A stretch of 64,000 nt of DNA from Acanthosepion pharaonis (GCA_903632075.3 CAHIKZ030000812.1:576501-640500), one strand, 5' to 3'; numbered from the stretch's first letter, positions 36,950-48,270 are shown. The notes: generated by a model not told the origin, from the letters alone. Program-made: numbers and translations.

Positions 36950-37560
36950 AGTCCAAACTATCGTCCTTAGGCCCTATTGGAGAACTCTCATTTAATTGAT
37001 AGCACTTTTCTTAGTATATGTGATGTTCTTAGTAGAGCGATTTTCTGGGCAACTTTATGCCAATGTTACCTTGGACACTTAGTAAAATTGTCCATTCCTT
37101 TTCTCACACGGCTCAAATCTTCGATTACTGTTGGTACAGTCTCGGTCTTCATTTACCACACCCACTTAATCTCGATCTCCAGGTACTTGTATTTGAACAA
37201 TTTCTCGATAATTTTCATGGGGGTGTTTCTCTGAGATGGTACTTCTATATCAATAAGCATACACTTCCTGAATTTCTTGTCTTTTATAATATCAGGTCTG
37301 TCTCTCTCAGTTTGAATTGGCATGTCTCAGGATAGTTACATGGTTATGTCTGGTTGGTGGTCATACCATCTCTCAGTGGTTCAGTTTTGTACTTCTTGCA
37401 TATTCTCCAGTGCACATATATCGCCACCGTGTTATGTCTCTGGGGATATTCATTTTTTTTTTTTTTTTTTTGCCATTTCCGGACATCCTGAGATAATATG
37501 ATCGACAGTTTCATCATATTTTCCGCAGATTCTGAATTTCGTGTTAGTTCCATCCTTGAT
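36950..37560 (-). pseudogene. LINE C-terminal endonuclease-like region
   Basis: The reverse strand of 37553-37344 gives a zinc-finger remnant region (SAENMMKLSIILS) followed by RHNTVAIYVHWRICKKYKTE, a conserved block before the endonuclease of R4/NeSL-like LINEs. Further down (37330-37120) come DRPDIIKDKK, CMLIDIEVPSQRNTPMK and LFKYKYLEIEI-like words, matching the RPD...D-hydrophobic-P core of the restriction-like nuclease. Frame breaks separate the pieces. The enzyme would nick target DNA to prime reverse transcription. Confidence 0.75.
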
Positions 37561-38436
37561 TATGTAACAGTGATAGGATCTGGTTGCAAGGCTTTGTCCT
37601 GAGCTGCAATAATTAGGCCTTCTGTCTCAGCTTTTCTGTTGGTCCACATCTGCTTCTTTCGTTCTTTTTATATATTTGTCATGCAACGCCTTTTCTTCCC
37701 AGTTTTGTTGTAATTTCATTTGGCCAAGTTGTTTTGCTTTCTGCTTTACTCGTTTGGTTTAGATGGTATTCGCTTCGTTTTTTTTGGTGGGGTTGTTTTT
37801 TTTTTTGTAAGATTTCAGGTATTTCAGCTGTTTCTTGAAGAGTGCAGCTTCTTTATTGATGGAGTGGATTTGATGTTTTAACTATTTGTATGTAAGGGTC
37901 ATTGGTTTTTGTGAAGTAGGCTTCCAATCCGTTTGTTGTAGTTTTTAGAGTTAATTCAAGTCGGATTAGACCTCTTGGTACAGCCTATCAACATTTGATT
38001 TCGATTGGTGCATCCTCATTTGGGTAAGTCTTTTTCTGGTCTTGGCGTCCAATTTTTTAATGTCATTCAACTTCCATTTAATAATGTTGAAGTTTATATG
38101 TTACTACTGGTATAGCTAAAGGTGTTGATAGCCTTTATTTTATTGGCCCCCATTTAATTCGCTTTCACTAAACGCACTCTTTTATAATATTCTTTTCTGA
38201 TCTTTCTCTTCATCATTGAATGTTGTATTCCGTCTTCTTCATTAATTCCTAATTATTTATATGTACCATCTTGGTCGAGTTCCTTAATCTTGTTGTTGAT
38301 ATCAAAGTCTAAATCCGTAGTTTTCGTTAATTTACAGACTTTGAAGGTGGCTTTGGCACATTTGTCGATTCCGAACTCCATCCGAATGTCTCCGCTGAAG
38401 GTTTTGACAATGCTGAGTAGGTTTTTCTGCTGGTTG

Positions 38437-38910
38437 TCATCCTTGGCAAACTTTTAAGATCATCAATATGTGATTCAGTTTGCTATCCTGTGTGTTGTAT
38501 CCGTGGCTACTGTTATTCAATAGGCAGCTGAGTGGCGTTAATGCAAGACAGAAGAGTAATGATGATAATGAATCTCCTTGGAAGATCCCGTTTTTGATAA
38601 TGATTGAACTCGATGTTAATAACTCGTTTGTATGTTTTAGATTTAGTGTAGTCTTCCAGTTTTTCATGCTTTTTGTTGTGAATTTGACCGTTGTGGGGCA
38701 TACCCTGTATATTTTTAGGATTTTCTTTATCAGTGAGTGTGGAATACCGTCGAACGCCTCTCTGTAGTCGATCCATGCTACCGACAAGTTTCTTTTCCTT
38801 GCTTTCACCTCTTCCAGTATTGTTATATTGATAATTAGTTGGTCAATTGCACCCGTAACTTCCTCTTTTACACCGCTTCTGTTCTGCTGGAAGTAAATTA
38901 TTTTTCTCAA
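38437..38910 (-). pseudogene. LINE reverse transcriptase (R4/NeSL-like)
   Basis: This 157-codon frame is the RT core. VAWIDYREAFDGIPHSLI (about residues 44-61) is motif A with the first catalytic Asp present. NGIFQGDSLSSLLFCLALTPL (about 107-127) is motif B. Motif C, expected as FxDDLK, lies just past a one-base frame disruption: the next frame reads HIDDLKS near 38460. Downstream of it the frame stays broken. The lysine-rich segment and the IFQGDSLSxLLF signature are typical of this LINE group. Confidence 0.85.
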
Positions 38911-39841
38911 GGAAGTTGTATGTCCTCTCGTTTATGATAGATGTGAGGATCTTTACAGTGTTGGTAAGCAGGTGATGGGCCTATAGTTTTTCGGGTTCTG
39001 CGTCTCTTCTGTTTTTTTAGTAGTAGGTATGTTACTCCGCACGTGAGCCATTTGGAGCATTTTTCTGAGTTTATTATTATATGCATGGTCTTGGTGGGTG
39101 CTAGATAGGTTTTTATCCAAAAATTGGTTGTTCGGTATATTCCTGGTACTTTCCAGGTTTTGGTTTTGCAGATGGCAGCAGTTGTTTCAGTAATATTGAT
39201 ATCCGTCTATTTTTGGCACTCTATATGTATGTGTTGTTCCTGCTGTTGCTTGATCCATGTAGCTCTTTCATTGTGCATTTTGCAGTTTTCCCACATCTTA
39301 CACCAGAACTCCTTGGATATTAGGTGGGTCATTTATCTATATTTCATTTTTTTTAAAGTTCTCAATATTGTGTGTAGGCATCTTCTTTGAAGATCTTGAT
39401 TCGCCAGAAGAATCTGTTTCTTTTTTCATAACGACTGATTCTCTATGCCTTCGCTTTAATTTTTTGTTTCAACTTTTTGGAAGTCAGTCTTATTCTTTAT
39501 GTCAAAGCTTCGTTTCACTTCTCTTCTTTTTCTTTCTTTCATTTTGGAACCCTTTTTGTTTACTTCACACAGAAGTGACAATTGTCCTCGTAGTTTATTT
39601 ATATCGGTTTCTATTTTTTCTTTCCAGACTGGGATTTTTCTTTTTCGTTTACGTTGTGTTTTTATTTTTTCACCTATTGTTACCGAGGCTGCATATATAA
39701 GATGATCAATTTATGTCAGGTTCATCGGTCTTTCCATTGTGGTCCCTTATTTTTCTAATTGCTTGGTTAGCAAGGGTGATAGTTTCTTTCACTTGCCGGT
39801 TTTTTCTTACTTTTGAAATTTTAGCTCGAAAGACATTTCCT

Positions 39842-40171
39842 TTACATTCTCCCATTTATATCGAATGTTTTTGTCATCTCTATTTCTCTCTCATATTCGC
39901 CATTATCTTCTATTTGCTTGTGTACCCCAGAGAGATTATCACAACTGGTTTCTATTTGTTCCTCTGCATGTGTCTCCTCTGGGTTATTAGCTTTTAGCCC
40001 CTCGAAGTTAAACTTTAATCTGTTTTTGATGTTTTCTCGGATGCTTTCGAGTTCTATGTCAGGTATCCTATTTTTCCTGACATGGGCTAGTTTGTTAGCA
40101 TCGCAGTTTAGTCTCTTTGAGGCGTGTTTTTCTCGCCAGATATTATAGGCAGCTTTAGTCGTTGTTGTCAT
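39842..40171 (-). pseudogene. LINE N-terminal region
   Basis: A 109-codon frame, lysine- and glutamate-rich, with WREKHASKRLNCDANKLA and IPDIELESIREN, resembling the segment N-terminal to RT in R4/NeSL-like LINEs. It ends 9 bp before a perfect palindrome, suggesting 5' truncation or rearrangement there. Confidence 0.6.
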
Positions 40172-40180
40172 TGTGGGATC

Positions 40181-40258
40181 AAGTGATGATGTTGAATGTA
40201 GATTGTAGAATAAAGGTATTTCCCTTTATTCTACAATCTACATTCAACATCATCACTT
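40181..40258. repeat. Perfect palindrome, 36-bp arms, at LINE/PLE junction
   Basis: 40181-40216 and 40223-40258 are reverse complements around a 6-bp loop. The right arm continues into a Penelope-like 3' tail; the left arm is its inverted copy. Confidence 0.93.
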
Positions 40259-40341
40259 AATAAGACACCAGAGGTGTTGAAACAAAATGGCTATTTTTGT
40301 AGTGATTTTATAACATATTTATGTTATAATTTTTAAATAAA

Positions 40342-40345
<4 letters not shown>
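40223..40345 (+). mobile_element. Penelope-like element 3' tail fragment
   Basis: The plus strand can be read as the end of a retroelement frame (TPEVLKQNGYFCSDFITYL) and stops near 40340, followed directly by a TA tract. Its tail position, inverted 5' fold-back and TA boundary match the PLE copies nearby. The assignment to PLE rests on that context. Confidence 0.5.
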
Positions 40346-40348
<3 letters not shown>

Positions 40349-40390
<42 letters not shown>

Positions 40391-40455
40391 GTACGTATAC
40401 TTTCTTGTATATGTATATATCGAAAAAAAGTTGCAAATTAAAAAAAAATAAAGAG

Positions 40456-40486
<31 letters not shown>

Positions 40487-40499
40487 TAAAATATTTATA

Positions 40500-40542
<43 letters not shown>
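40349..40542. repeat. Three (TA)n tracts with AT-rich spacers
   Basis: TA tracts at about 40349-40384, 40457-40486 and 40508-40541. The spacer sequence (ACGTATACTTTCTTGTATAT at ~40391) is repeated in inverted form at the far end of the large inverted repeat (~42010-42033). Confidence 0.92.
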
Positions 40543-40544
<2 letters not shown>

Positions 40545-40889
40545 AAAGTTTCAAATTAAAAAATTATAATGTTTTATTTTATGAAAGTATTTATTTATTT
40601 ATATATATATTTGATATTTCAAATTGTCCTCAAATTACTGTTTGTTGGCAAGTAGCGTCCTTCGAGAGACACGGACGTCACGTGATATGGAACGTCACTG
40701 TTCAGATATTCCTGTAACTGTTAAATATTTTAAAAATATTTTTTACTATATCTAAAGAAATTGCTTAGCTATTGAAATATTTATAAAGATTTAAAACACC
40801 TAAGTCCCTATTCAACCCTAATTTATTTGTATTTATTTTAAAATCCAATATGCTTTTTTTTTTTTCTGCGTGTGAATGTGGAAGTAAAA

Positions 40890-41490
40890 TCGGAATCTAT
40901 TAATAAACATTTGCAGTTTTCTAATGTGTGTCCTGATTGATTGTAGTGTTTAGCTATGGGGAATAAGGGTTGTTTTGACGTATTGTTTGTTTATGGTTAT
41001 TAAAACGAAATCTAAAATTGTTTCCAGACTCACCAATATATCCACTATTAGGACATATATGCAGAATAAATAATAGATTACGTTATGGGTATCGCAGGTG
41101 AGGTTAGGTATATCCTGATATTGGTGTTGGGTACGTAAAATGTATTAGCTATTACTAAATGTTTGCAAACTAAGCAACGAGGTTTGTTACATTTGTAATT
41201 TGTTTCTATTGTTTAGATATTTGGTAGAGTGAGATAGCTGATAAGTTAGGTGATTGTTTATTGCATTTATTTCGAAAATGTCTTTGATCTAATTGGAGGT
41301 TCTTGTAATCATTTTTAAATTGTGAATAAGTGTGTGGAAAATTGATTGTGGTTGTTGGAATCTGATTGTTGTTTTTATTTTTTTGTATGTGAGAAGATTT
41401 ATCAGGATAGTTTTATTTAGTGCTTCTTTTATTATTTTTATTGGGTATTTGCATTTTAGGAATTGTTTTGGTTAATAGAAAATCTAACTG
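40890..41490 (-). pseudogene. PLE GIY-YIG endonuclease and linker
   Basis: The reverse strand shows the PLE C-terminal order. First is an RT-to-endonuclease linker with CKYPIKIIKEAL-like and IFHTLI-like words (about 41455-41300). Next is a Cys motif, CNKPRCLVCKHL (about 41200-41165), characteristic of PLEs just upstream of the nuclease. Then comes GYIGESGNNFRFRFNNHKQ (about 41045-40990), a GIY-YIG core with YIG, and its conserved Arg. IAKHYNQSGHTLEN (about 40955-40915) follows. Stops interrupt it near 41060. The nuclease nicks DNA for reverse transcription. The RT itself is absent. Confidence 0.82.
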
Positions 41491-41491
41491 A

Positions 41492-41567
41492 GCATATGCA
41501 GTTTGGTTCTAAGAAATATTTTCTAACAATATTAATCTAAATCATTCTTAGAACCAAACGCATATGC
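41492..41567. repeat. Small inverted repeat at head-to-head PLE junction
   Basis: 41492-41515 and 41545-41567 are complementary except for one missing base; the 29-bp spacer marks the turning point between the two PLE arms. Confidence 0.85.
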
Positions 41568-42045
41568 AAACTGCAAAAATGCAGAAAATGCAAAAATGTT
41601 TATTAATAATTTACTTCCACATTCACATTCGCAGAAAAAAAGAAACATATTGGATTTTAAAATTAAATTCAAATAAATTAGGGTTGAATAGGGACTTAGG
41701 TGTTTTAAATCTTTATAAATATTTCAATAGCTAAGCAATTTCTTTAGATATAGTAAAAAAAATATTTTTTAAAAATATTTATGACAGTTAGATTTAAGTT
41801 AGGAATATCTGAACAGTGACGTTCCATATCACGTGACGTCCGTGTCTCTCGAAGGACGCTACTTGCCAACAAACAGTAATTTTAATTTATTTGTAACAAA
41901 CAGTTATTTCTGATGAAAAATTGAGGACAATTTGAAATATCAAATATATATAAATAAATAAATACTTTCATAAAATAAAACATTATAATTTTTAATTTGA
42001 AACTTTTTCTATATATACATATTAAGAAAGTATACGTGGCTTCTT

Positions 42046-42048
42046 ATG

Positions 42049-42102
<54 letters not shown>
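42046..42102. repeat. (TA)n microsatellite
   Basis: About 55 bp of TA just beyond the right PLE arm. Confidence 0.97.
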
Positions 42103-42107
<5 letters not shown>

Positions 42108-42618
42108 CATATACATGCACATATATACAAGTATAATAATATTATCATCATTACTACTACAATTGTCATTATCATTATTACTGCATTCTGCTTCATCTAT
42201 TCTTCCTATCAGCAGTATCCGTTTTGTAACTTTCAGCAATTTGCTTCAATGACAGCTACGAAGAGGAGACACTTTTGTAATTCAGAGACGCCATTAAGAG
42301 AAACAGATAAAAAATCCCTGAAACAGCAATGATGACAACTATAATGGCAATGATAACAATAACCCATCGGTCATTTTTGAATAGTATTATTATTATTATT
42401 ATTATTATTATTTGTACGGTTCCAAACACCGAAAATAAGTTTAAGTGACCTCCAGCACTTTCCGAAAAATGATTTCTGTACCTAATATAATAAGGTTTTG
42501 TCATGTTGTTATATTGGGTGCGATTCCGATATTATCAGTGTTCCTGGAGATTCTGAGGACAACTGGTACCATTTTAGCATGTACATTCCACATTATGTCA
42601 ACTTCTGCTCTCAACTAT
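42103..42618. other. No gene seen; (TTA)n at about 42386-42412
   Basis: AT-rich DNA with short ATC/ATT runs. Small open frames are not convincing. Confidence 0.5.
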
Positions 42619-42905
42619 GCTTACGGCCATATCACGTCGAAACACCGATTCTTGCACGATCACCGAAGTTAAGCAAGGTCGAGCCCGGTCAGTAAATAGA
42701 TGGCTGATCGCTTAGGAAACTTTGAGGTATGGGCGGCGTAATGTAGTGGATAATGGATCGGAATTGGAAATCGCATAGCCGAGTTACAATTTCAGTCGGG
42801 TTTGATACACACAAATACCCTTAGGAAAGGTAGGAGACCACCTCTTATCTCCCCCAGCTATGGGCTCATTAGTAGGATTTGTATCAGTAAATCAGTATTA
42901 TCATA
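42619..42905 (+). mobile_element. Composite 5S rRNA- plus tRNA-derived SINE
   Basis: From GCTTACGGCCATATCACGTC at 42619, the sequence follows eukaryotic 5S rRNA: a GATCACCGAAGTTAAGCAA block at about 42658-42676, then GTCGAGCCCGGTCAGTA and a GATGGCTGATCGC block up to about 42710. The internal promoter regions of 5S (box A, intermediate element, box C) fall in this matched part, though with substitutions. Immediately after, from about 42731, comes the decayed tRNA-like head seen in the SINE at 10926, then a body. Composite 5S-tRNA SINEs are known in vertebrates (AmnSINE1); this arrangement could be the same kind of fusion or a SINE inserted beside a 5S pseudogene. Confidence 0.75.
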
Positions 42906-43129
42906 CAGTTCTTACAATCTAAAATATCTTCTGGCTATAAATAATCTGAAACAGGTTGATAAACCGTAAAAAACTATGAGTAACTCGCAATCTTTTCAAC
43001 TTTTTTACCTGGAATGTCATGCTACATCTGTCAAAAGACACACATGAAAACTTTTCTATGATCAATATTATATATGGCCTGGTGGGTTCAATAAGTAAAT
43101 TTAGAAGTCCTGCAGTTGTTTGACATTCT
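42906..43129. other. No gene seen
   Basis: Probably the SINE tail and the 3' flank of the following LINE. Confidence 0.35.
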
Positions 43130-44020
43130 CATTTTCCGATACATTCTCAGGCTTATGTTTATACCTCGTCAGAGTTTTGGAATCCGTAATTCTGGTACAA
43201 TTAACAAAGGAGATGCTTAATCATGGCGCCTCTTGTATTTGCATTCTCTACATAGGCATTTCGCAGTCTCAATCTTTTTAAAAAAAAACATATCACACAT
43301 ATTATATAGATAAATCCCTTCGTAAGGTGTGAGCTGTACTTGTGAGGACAATTTATTTTGTATTTCTTTAAATTACAAGTGGAATTATTGATGTTCTCAT
43401 GTCCCACATTTTTTAGATTTCCACTTTTTTAGTTTTTTGAAGATCTTCAATGCTACATTACAATTTGCTAGGACTGCCATGTCATTAAAAATGCACATTC
43501 TGTTTTTGTGGACTTTGAGCATGATGTCCGGGCGATAAGCTTTAATTGTTCTGACAGTGTATTTTAATCCCATAAAATAAATCTCTTTAACCGGGTCTGG
43601 GTGATGTTCATACCAGTTTCTTGCAATTTCCTTCCCGTAAATGTTGCCTATTTTCAAGTGCAGTTATTTGCCCACTCCATCAATTCGAGTTTTATATTCA
43701 GTAGATGACAGTACCGTGCAACCTGATATGAGATTGTCAATTGTTTCTGGATATTTATCACAGGATCTGCATTTTGGGTTAACACAATTTTTCAACGTGT
43801 GTGTTTGGTAATTTCTAGTCAAAATGCATTGGTTTTGTGCAGCACGAATAAAAACTTCCAGATTTTAACCCTGCACTACGTAACGACTGAGTTTGTCGAC
43901 ATCAGCTTGTTTGGTACGGGCAGAGTATTGGCCATGAAGAGGATTATCTTACCATCGCTTTTGAACTTGGTACATTCCATTTGCTTTTGCTTTCTTTTTT
44001 AGTGTCAGCACTGCTTATCC
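43130..44020 (-). pseudogene. Second R4/NeSL-like LINE fragment, endonuclease part
   Basis: On the reverse strand, CRSCDKYPETIDNLISGC (about 43775-43720) is a zinc-finger-type CX2C...C motif. It is followed by NWYEHHPDPVKE (about 43620-43585) and IKAYRPDIMLKVHKNRM (about 43545-43495), the conserved block and RPD core of the restriction-like endonuclease of this LINE group. Further on, KKLKKWKSKKCGT (43435-43397) fits the KYKxLxIEI region. It lacks RT. It resembles the LINE at 36928-40175 but is clearly diverged, so it is a separate copy or subfamily. Frame breaks occur near 43660 and 43400. Confidence 0.75.
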
Positions 44021-44023
44021 ACT

Positions 44024-44314
44024 TTACTGGAGTGAGAAGTGGTTTAAAGGATTTTTTTCAAAATCTATAAATTTGCCACGCTCGTCGGTATTTCGACATT
44101 CCCAAAATTGATCTTCTTTGTCACAATTATAACAATTAGATCTCCCCATAAAATATTGTATTTTCTCTTTTTTAAGTCGTGAATGATTGATGCCCCGTAC
44201 AAAGTTCCATAGCATTTTACCTCCAAAATCATGTGCTCTTTCGACGCGTGAAAAAAAAAAACCCGATACTCCATTTTTAGATATTGACCAAAAAACAAAG
44301 ACATCTAATTTCAT
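44024..44314 (-). other. Unrecognised 96-codon open frame
   Basis: Two overlapping reverse-strand frames (44024-44314 and 44065-44304). One contains CYNCDKEDQFWEC, which could be half of a zinc-binding motif. No family is recognised. It lies upstream of the LINE fragment on the same strand and may be part of that element. Confidence 0.25.
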
Positions 44315-44329
44315 TTAAATTTTCAATTT

Positions 44330-46285
44330 TTTTAATTAATGAGTGAAATTCATAGTGAATCTTTTTTGTTTATTTTTATTCAAATCAGGTTCCGAGAATT
44401 TGTAAAATTATAACACTGCGTACATTTTGAAAGTATACTGACGCATTAACACTTTTGCTTTGCTTGTATTCAAAATTTTATTTTATCACTTGGCACAATG
44501 CCACAAGTATGGGGCACACTGTAAGGACCGAACTTACCACTCAATAATAGGCAATCATACTATTTCGCTTACCATAACCCTAAGCCGCGGGTTCCAGTTG
44601 TGTTTTCTTGTTTTTATTTTACTTTAAGCGCTGAAAAAATGGAGTGAGTTGCTTCCCTTTAACTGTATGACTAAATCACAAAAATAAAACTTTATTTTAT
44701 TGAATGCCTTGAATAACTTTCTTATTTTTCCTTTTGTTTTTGTTTTTTTTTGTTTGTTTTTTTTGTTTTTTTTTTCTTTCAGATATTCACATATTTGAAT
44801 AATTAAATTACAGCAAAGGAGAAAAATCTGAAAAAAATACTATTAAAAATATTAGGCAAATATTGATACTGTAGTGGAAAGTTTAGTGGTTCAAATCAAT
44901 CCATATAATTTTTTACTCTACGAATATGTTAAGCAAAATGCAAAACCAAGAGAAAACAACAAGAAACATTTGTGATAAAAGACAAAAGGCAAATATTTGA
45001 ATAACAAATAATTTTCAATATATTTTTGCAATGAAAATATTTTACAAAAATGCAGTGGATTTTTTAGGTGAAATATTGTTACATTATGTTGAACTCAAGT
45101 TTGGTGAAAGATTTTTTTTTTGTTTGTTAATGAGTTCTGAGTGGAAAGAATGTTTATTAGAATCTGTTATTGAAGATTCTGTAAATTAATTGCAAGAGAA
45201 AAATTTACATTTAAGAATTTAATGTTCATCTAAGTAGTAAATGTTTGTAAAGTTGAATGCAATCAAAGAAGTTATCTACCTTTGGTTGTTTTGTAATGTA
45301 TAATGGTCTCGAATGTTGAGAAAACAAGTTGATTTGTTAGCAGAAACTTCTTTAACTTCTGCGTAAGGAATTTGGATAGTAAATGGGAATAGAGTTCACT
45401 GATAAGTTTGGTGAGTGTCGATATCGTTAAGTTGTATAATGTTCGTATGAACGAAAAACTTAAGATTGTGTGATGTGAAGTTTAGTTGTAATTCGTTTGA
45501 AGTCACAATGCTCACGATGTTTATTTGTACAATTGTTCAAAATGGGGCACAAGGACAAAAAGGGGATTGGGGAAAAGGACGGTCTTCATCTGTCTTAACT
45601 TTAAACTTAGCTAGCCACAAACATTGATCCAAACATACAAACAATAGTCCTAAAACCAAAACAACACATTCTTACATAACTTTCTTACTTACACCACCAT
45701 AATACCTCATTGTCTATATGGAAATCCTAAATACTCCCCGTATGTACAATTCATTGTCTGGGGGGTGGGGAATAAAACAACAATTTAAAAATCCCCAATG
45801 AGTATGTTACAATATGGAACAAAATTATTTACAAGAAACTAAACAAAATAATGTAATAACCCTACCCCCCCTCCACAATCCTTAAATGTGGCAGAAACAT
45901 CAGTTAACCGGACGAAATCGATGCAGGATTATAATAGTACAAAATTCATCCTAAGCACTCACACAGACACGCAACAAATACTAAAACACACACTCGAAAA
46001 AAAAGGCATCCCGCATCTACCAGGGAACTGACATCACTAACCACCTAGCGAGGGAGGGGATGGGGAGAAAAATAGGGACAAAAATAAAAGATCCGAGGAG
46101 CATACACAGACTAGCTAAGTTAACTGAAAAAAAAGAAACTAAAGATTCAAATCAAACCTAAACTAGCCTAATTTCGGGATGAGTTGCCTATGTTCAACTC
46201 GGGAAGAACAATATGCCGATGCCTAACCGACATAAAAGTGCCACTCCAGGTCAGCCTCTTTCACTCAACAAAAATTGCGCAAGAT
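44330..46285. other. AT-rich DNA; T-tracts at 44727-44781; no gene seen
   Basis: Low-complexity T/G stretch near 44727-44781, then AT-rich DNA. From about 45540 the base composition becomes more balanced and probably represents the 3' untranslated region of the LINE that ends near 46286 on the reverse strand. Confidence 0.45.
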
Positions 46286-46696
46286 TCACCTTTTGTCAAA
46301 TTCTGATGAAGTGAGCCACCGCTTTTCCGTCCTCGTCTTGACTTTTAGCTGATGCTTAAAGTACAAGATCAGTTGGGAAGAAGTGAGCTTCTCGCCTCCA
46401 TAGAATCGCTTCTGATGTGTCGTACAAATCACGACTCTCATAACACGTAGCAAGCAAAAGAACACATATTGTTCAGCCTTCGTCAAGGGCGGTGCCACAT
46501 TGCTGCAAACAGGACAAAGAACTTTCCTTGTAGCATACGAAACTTCAAGAAACTTGCACAACGGCGCTACCACCCTGCAATGAAAAAAGGCGTGACCCAG
46601 GGTCTCGACTTCCTCATCACAGCGTCGGCTGTTTGGGGATTTCTCCAAACCCGCTGAACAAACTCTTTTGGTGACCCAGAGGGCCCCACGAATCAC
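46286..46696 (-). pseudogene. LINE C-terminal domain (zf-RVT-like)
   Basis: A 136-codon open frame. ETLGHAFFHC is the ETxxHxxxxC signature of the zinc-binding region behind LINE RT domains. The rest, with RVVICTTHQKRFYGGEKLT and LILYFKHQLKVK, is typical of the Tx1-like C-terminus. It ends at 46286 near the 3' end of the element. Confidence 0.75.
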
Positions 46697-47444
46697 CAGT
46701 TATCGTTATTGAGACATTTCAACCCGGGCGCCCAAGGCCATATTGAGCGGGCCTCCAGCTTCGTAAGGCCGATCTCATCAATCAGCTCATCATAAACGGC
46801 CCCCCCTGACTAACACCTGATATAATGCCCTTCGAGACAATGCCTGGACGTTGGAGAGGCCATCCGACACACATAAGAGGTGTTTCAGAGCAAGTCGACA
46901 TTCACAATAGAAGGAGCATTCGGCTCGGGGTAACCGGTGGGCCTCATCCTCACAGACTGCGGACTTTCCAGGGATGGGAAGTTCTTACGGGCGTCTTCCT
47001 TCCAGAAAATGCCTGCCTCATCCGATTCACGACACATTCGATCTAGGAACCCGATGCAAAGCTTATATTGACGAATCTCAATGCTAGGCATACCTTGACC
47101 GCCTTCAGACGGATGAAGGCAACAAGATCTCCCGAGATACCCTAGCGGCCTTGCCTCCTCACAAGAAGTAAAACAAGAGACTTACTAATGACATTAGTGT
47201 GGCATGCGGAAGTGGAATTACAGATAGTCGGTAAAGGAGAATCGGATAGATGTGTAAAACACATACATCTGCCTTCCCCTTCAAGGACAGCCATCCTGGG
47301 TAAGACGATAAACTACGTCTAGCAGCAAGGCCTCTGATCAGGAGGTTTTGAGGAGCGTGGAACCACCTCTTAATTGCTGATGTTCCCAGGTCTGCCCTGA
47401 CCCAGGGTGATAGCACCTGTTGGGGTCCCAGCAATGGTCAAATA

Positions 47445-47830
47445 GTTAATCACGAAACACGGATAAAAACACTATGAAAGTGTAAAAATAGGTTTTAATA
47501 CCAGAAATATTACCAGCAATAAATAAGAAAAAAAAAACTATTACCAACAATACATTTTTGAAAAAAAAATATTACCAACAATGTTTTTTTAAAAAATAAA
47601 TATTACTAACAACACACTTTTGGAAAAAAATATTACCAACTATACATTTTAAAAAAAATATTATCAGCAATATATTTTTGAATTACCAAACTATCGATAT
47701 GAATCTATTTCTAAATTTTGTTAGCATTAAATGACCCACTGAGGTTGATATGCCATAAAACAAAACAACCAACCAACTCTTCAAGGACAGATTCCAACGA
47801 GACCACTGATTAACTGCGATCTCGACCTTC
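47445..47830. repeat. Insertion with ~33-bp tandem repeats
   Basis: Between LINE pieces lies AT-rich DNA with five to six units resembling AAAAATATTACCAACAATAC followed by ATTTTTGAAA at 47500-47690. The element is otherwise unidentified. Confidence 0.75.
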
Positions 47831-48270
47831 CCTTGTACCTCCGACCAATTCATATCCAGCTGGATATCACGACCGAACCAGACGCCGAATATTTTGACCG
47901 GCCCATCCGTCCAGAGAAAAAGGTCCGGGAAGAGAAACTCTCTTCCACGCTATCGAAGACCTTGGACTCGGCTTCACTGTCACTATGATCAAGCGGACCA
48001 TATGAAGGTTGTCCTGAATAGTCCTGCCTTTCATAGCACAAGTCTATTCGGAGCCAATCAGACTAGACAGGACAAGCTGCAAACGGTTGGCTATGATCTT
48101 GGCCAAAATCTTTAACTTGAACATGGTTAAAGGGCGAAAATTATCTAACCCATCCCCACCATTCTTGTCCTTGCGTAGAAACTTGATCACACCCCTGGTG
48201 AAGCGTTGAGGTTTAGACCCCTGCTTCATCCAGTTGTTGAAAATCAGTTCCAGCAATAAATAAATTGAAA

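Larger units (their letters stand above)
36928..40175 (-). mobile_element. LINE with restriction-like endonuclease region (R4/NeSL-like)
   Basis: On the reverse strand, from 40175 down, are an N-terminal region, a reverse transcriptase and a C-terminal zinc-finger plus endonuclease-like region, the order of early-branching non-LTR elements with restriction-like endonucleases (R2/R4/NeSL group). The 3' end meets the 60-bp satellite at about 36928. The 5' end meets a palindromic PLE tail at 40181. Frameshifts and stops are spread throughout. The group is assigned from RT and C-terminal words; the exact clade is an inference. Confidence 0.78.
40391..42033. mobile_element. Penelope-like fold-back element with ~450-bp inverted arms
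   Basis: The left arm (about 40391-40925) and right arm (about 41577-42033) are inverted copies, including the GC-richer block CGAGAGACACGGACGTCACG at about 40655-40680 and its complement near 41835-41860. Between them lies GIY-YIG-type PLE coding sequence running on the reverse strand; the right arm holds the end of the same coding region and the 3' tail running on the plus strand. The two copies meet head to head near 41515-41545. The left arm is lengthened by TA tracts. Confidence 0.85.
46286..48270 (-). mobile_element. Tx1/L1-like LINE ORF2 remnant
   Basis: Reverse strand. The RT N-terminal part at 48255-47850 includes RGVIKFLRKDKNGGDGLDNF, RPLTMFKLKILAKIIANRL and a LIGSE end. Thumb-like words follow at 47290-47200 (LSLKGKADVCVLHIYPILLY), and a zf-RVT-type C-terminal region lies at 46696-46286 (CDEEVETLGHAFFHCRVV, then KHQLKVKTRTEKRW). 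The RT catalytic core is absent, its place taken by unrelated DNA at about 47445-47830. The words are most like the Tx1 branch of L1; clade is inferred. Confidence 0.72.

Noticed and set aside
39124..39705. Plus-strand hydrophobic open frames
   Set aside because: Antisense of the reverse-strand LINE between its N-terminal region and reverse transcriptase.
42619..42730. Functional 5S rRNA gene
   Set aside because: Many substitutions, no clean 3' end with a T run, and a direct junction to a SINE head.
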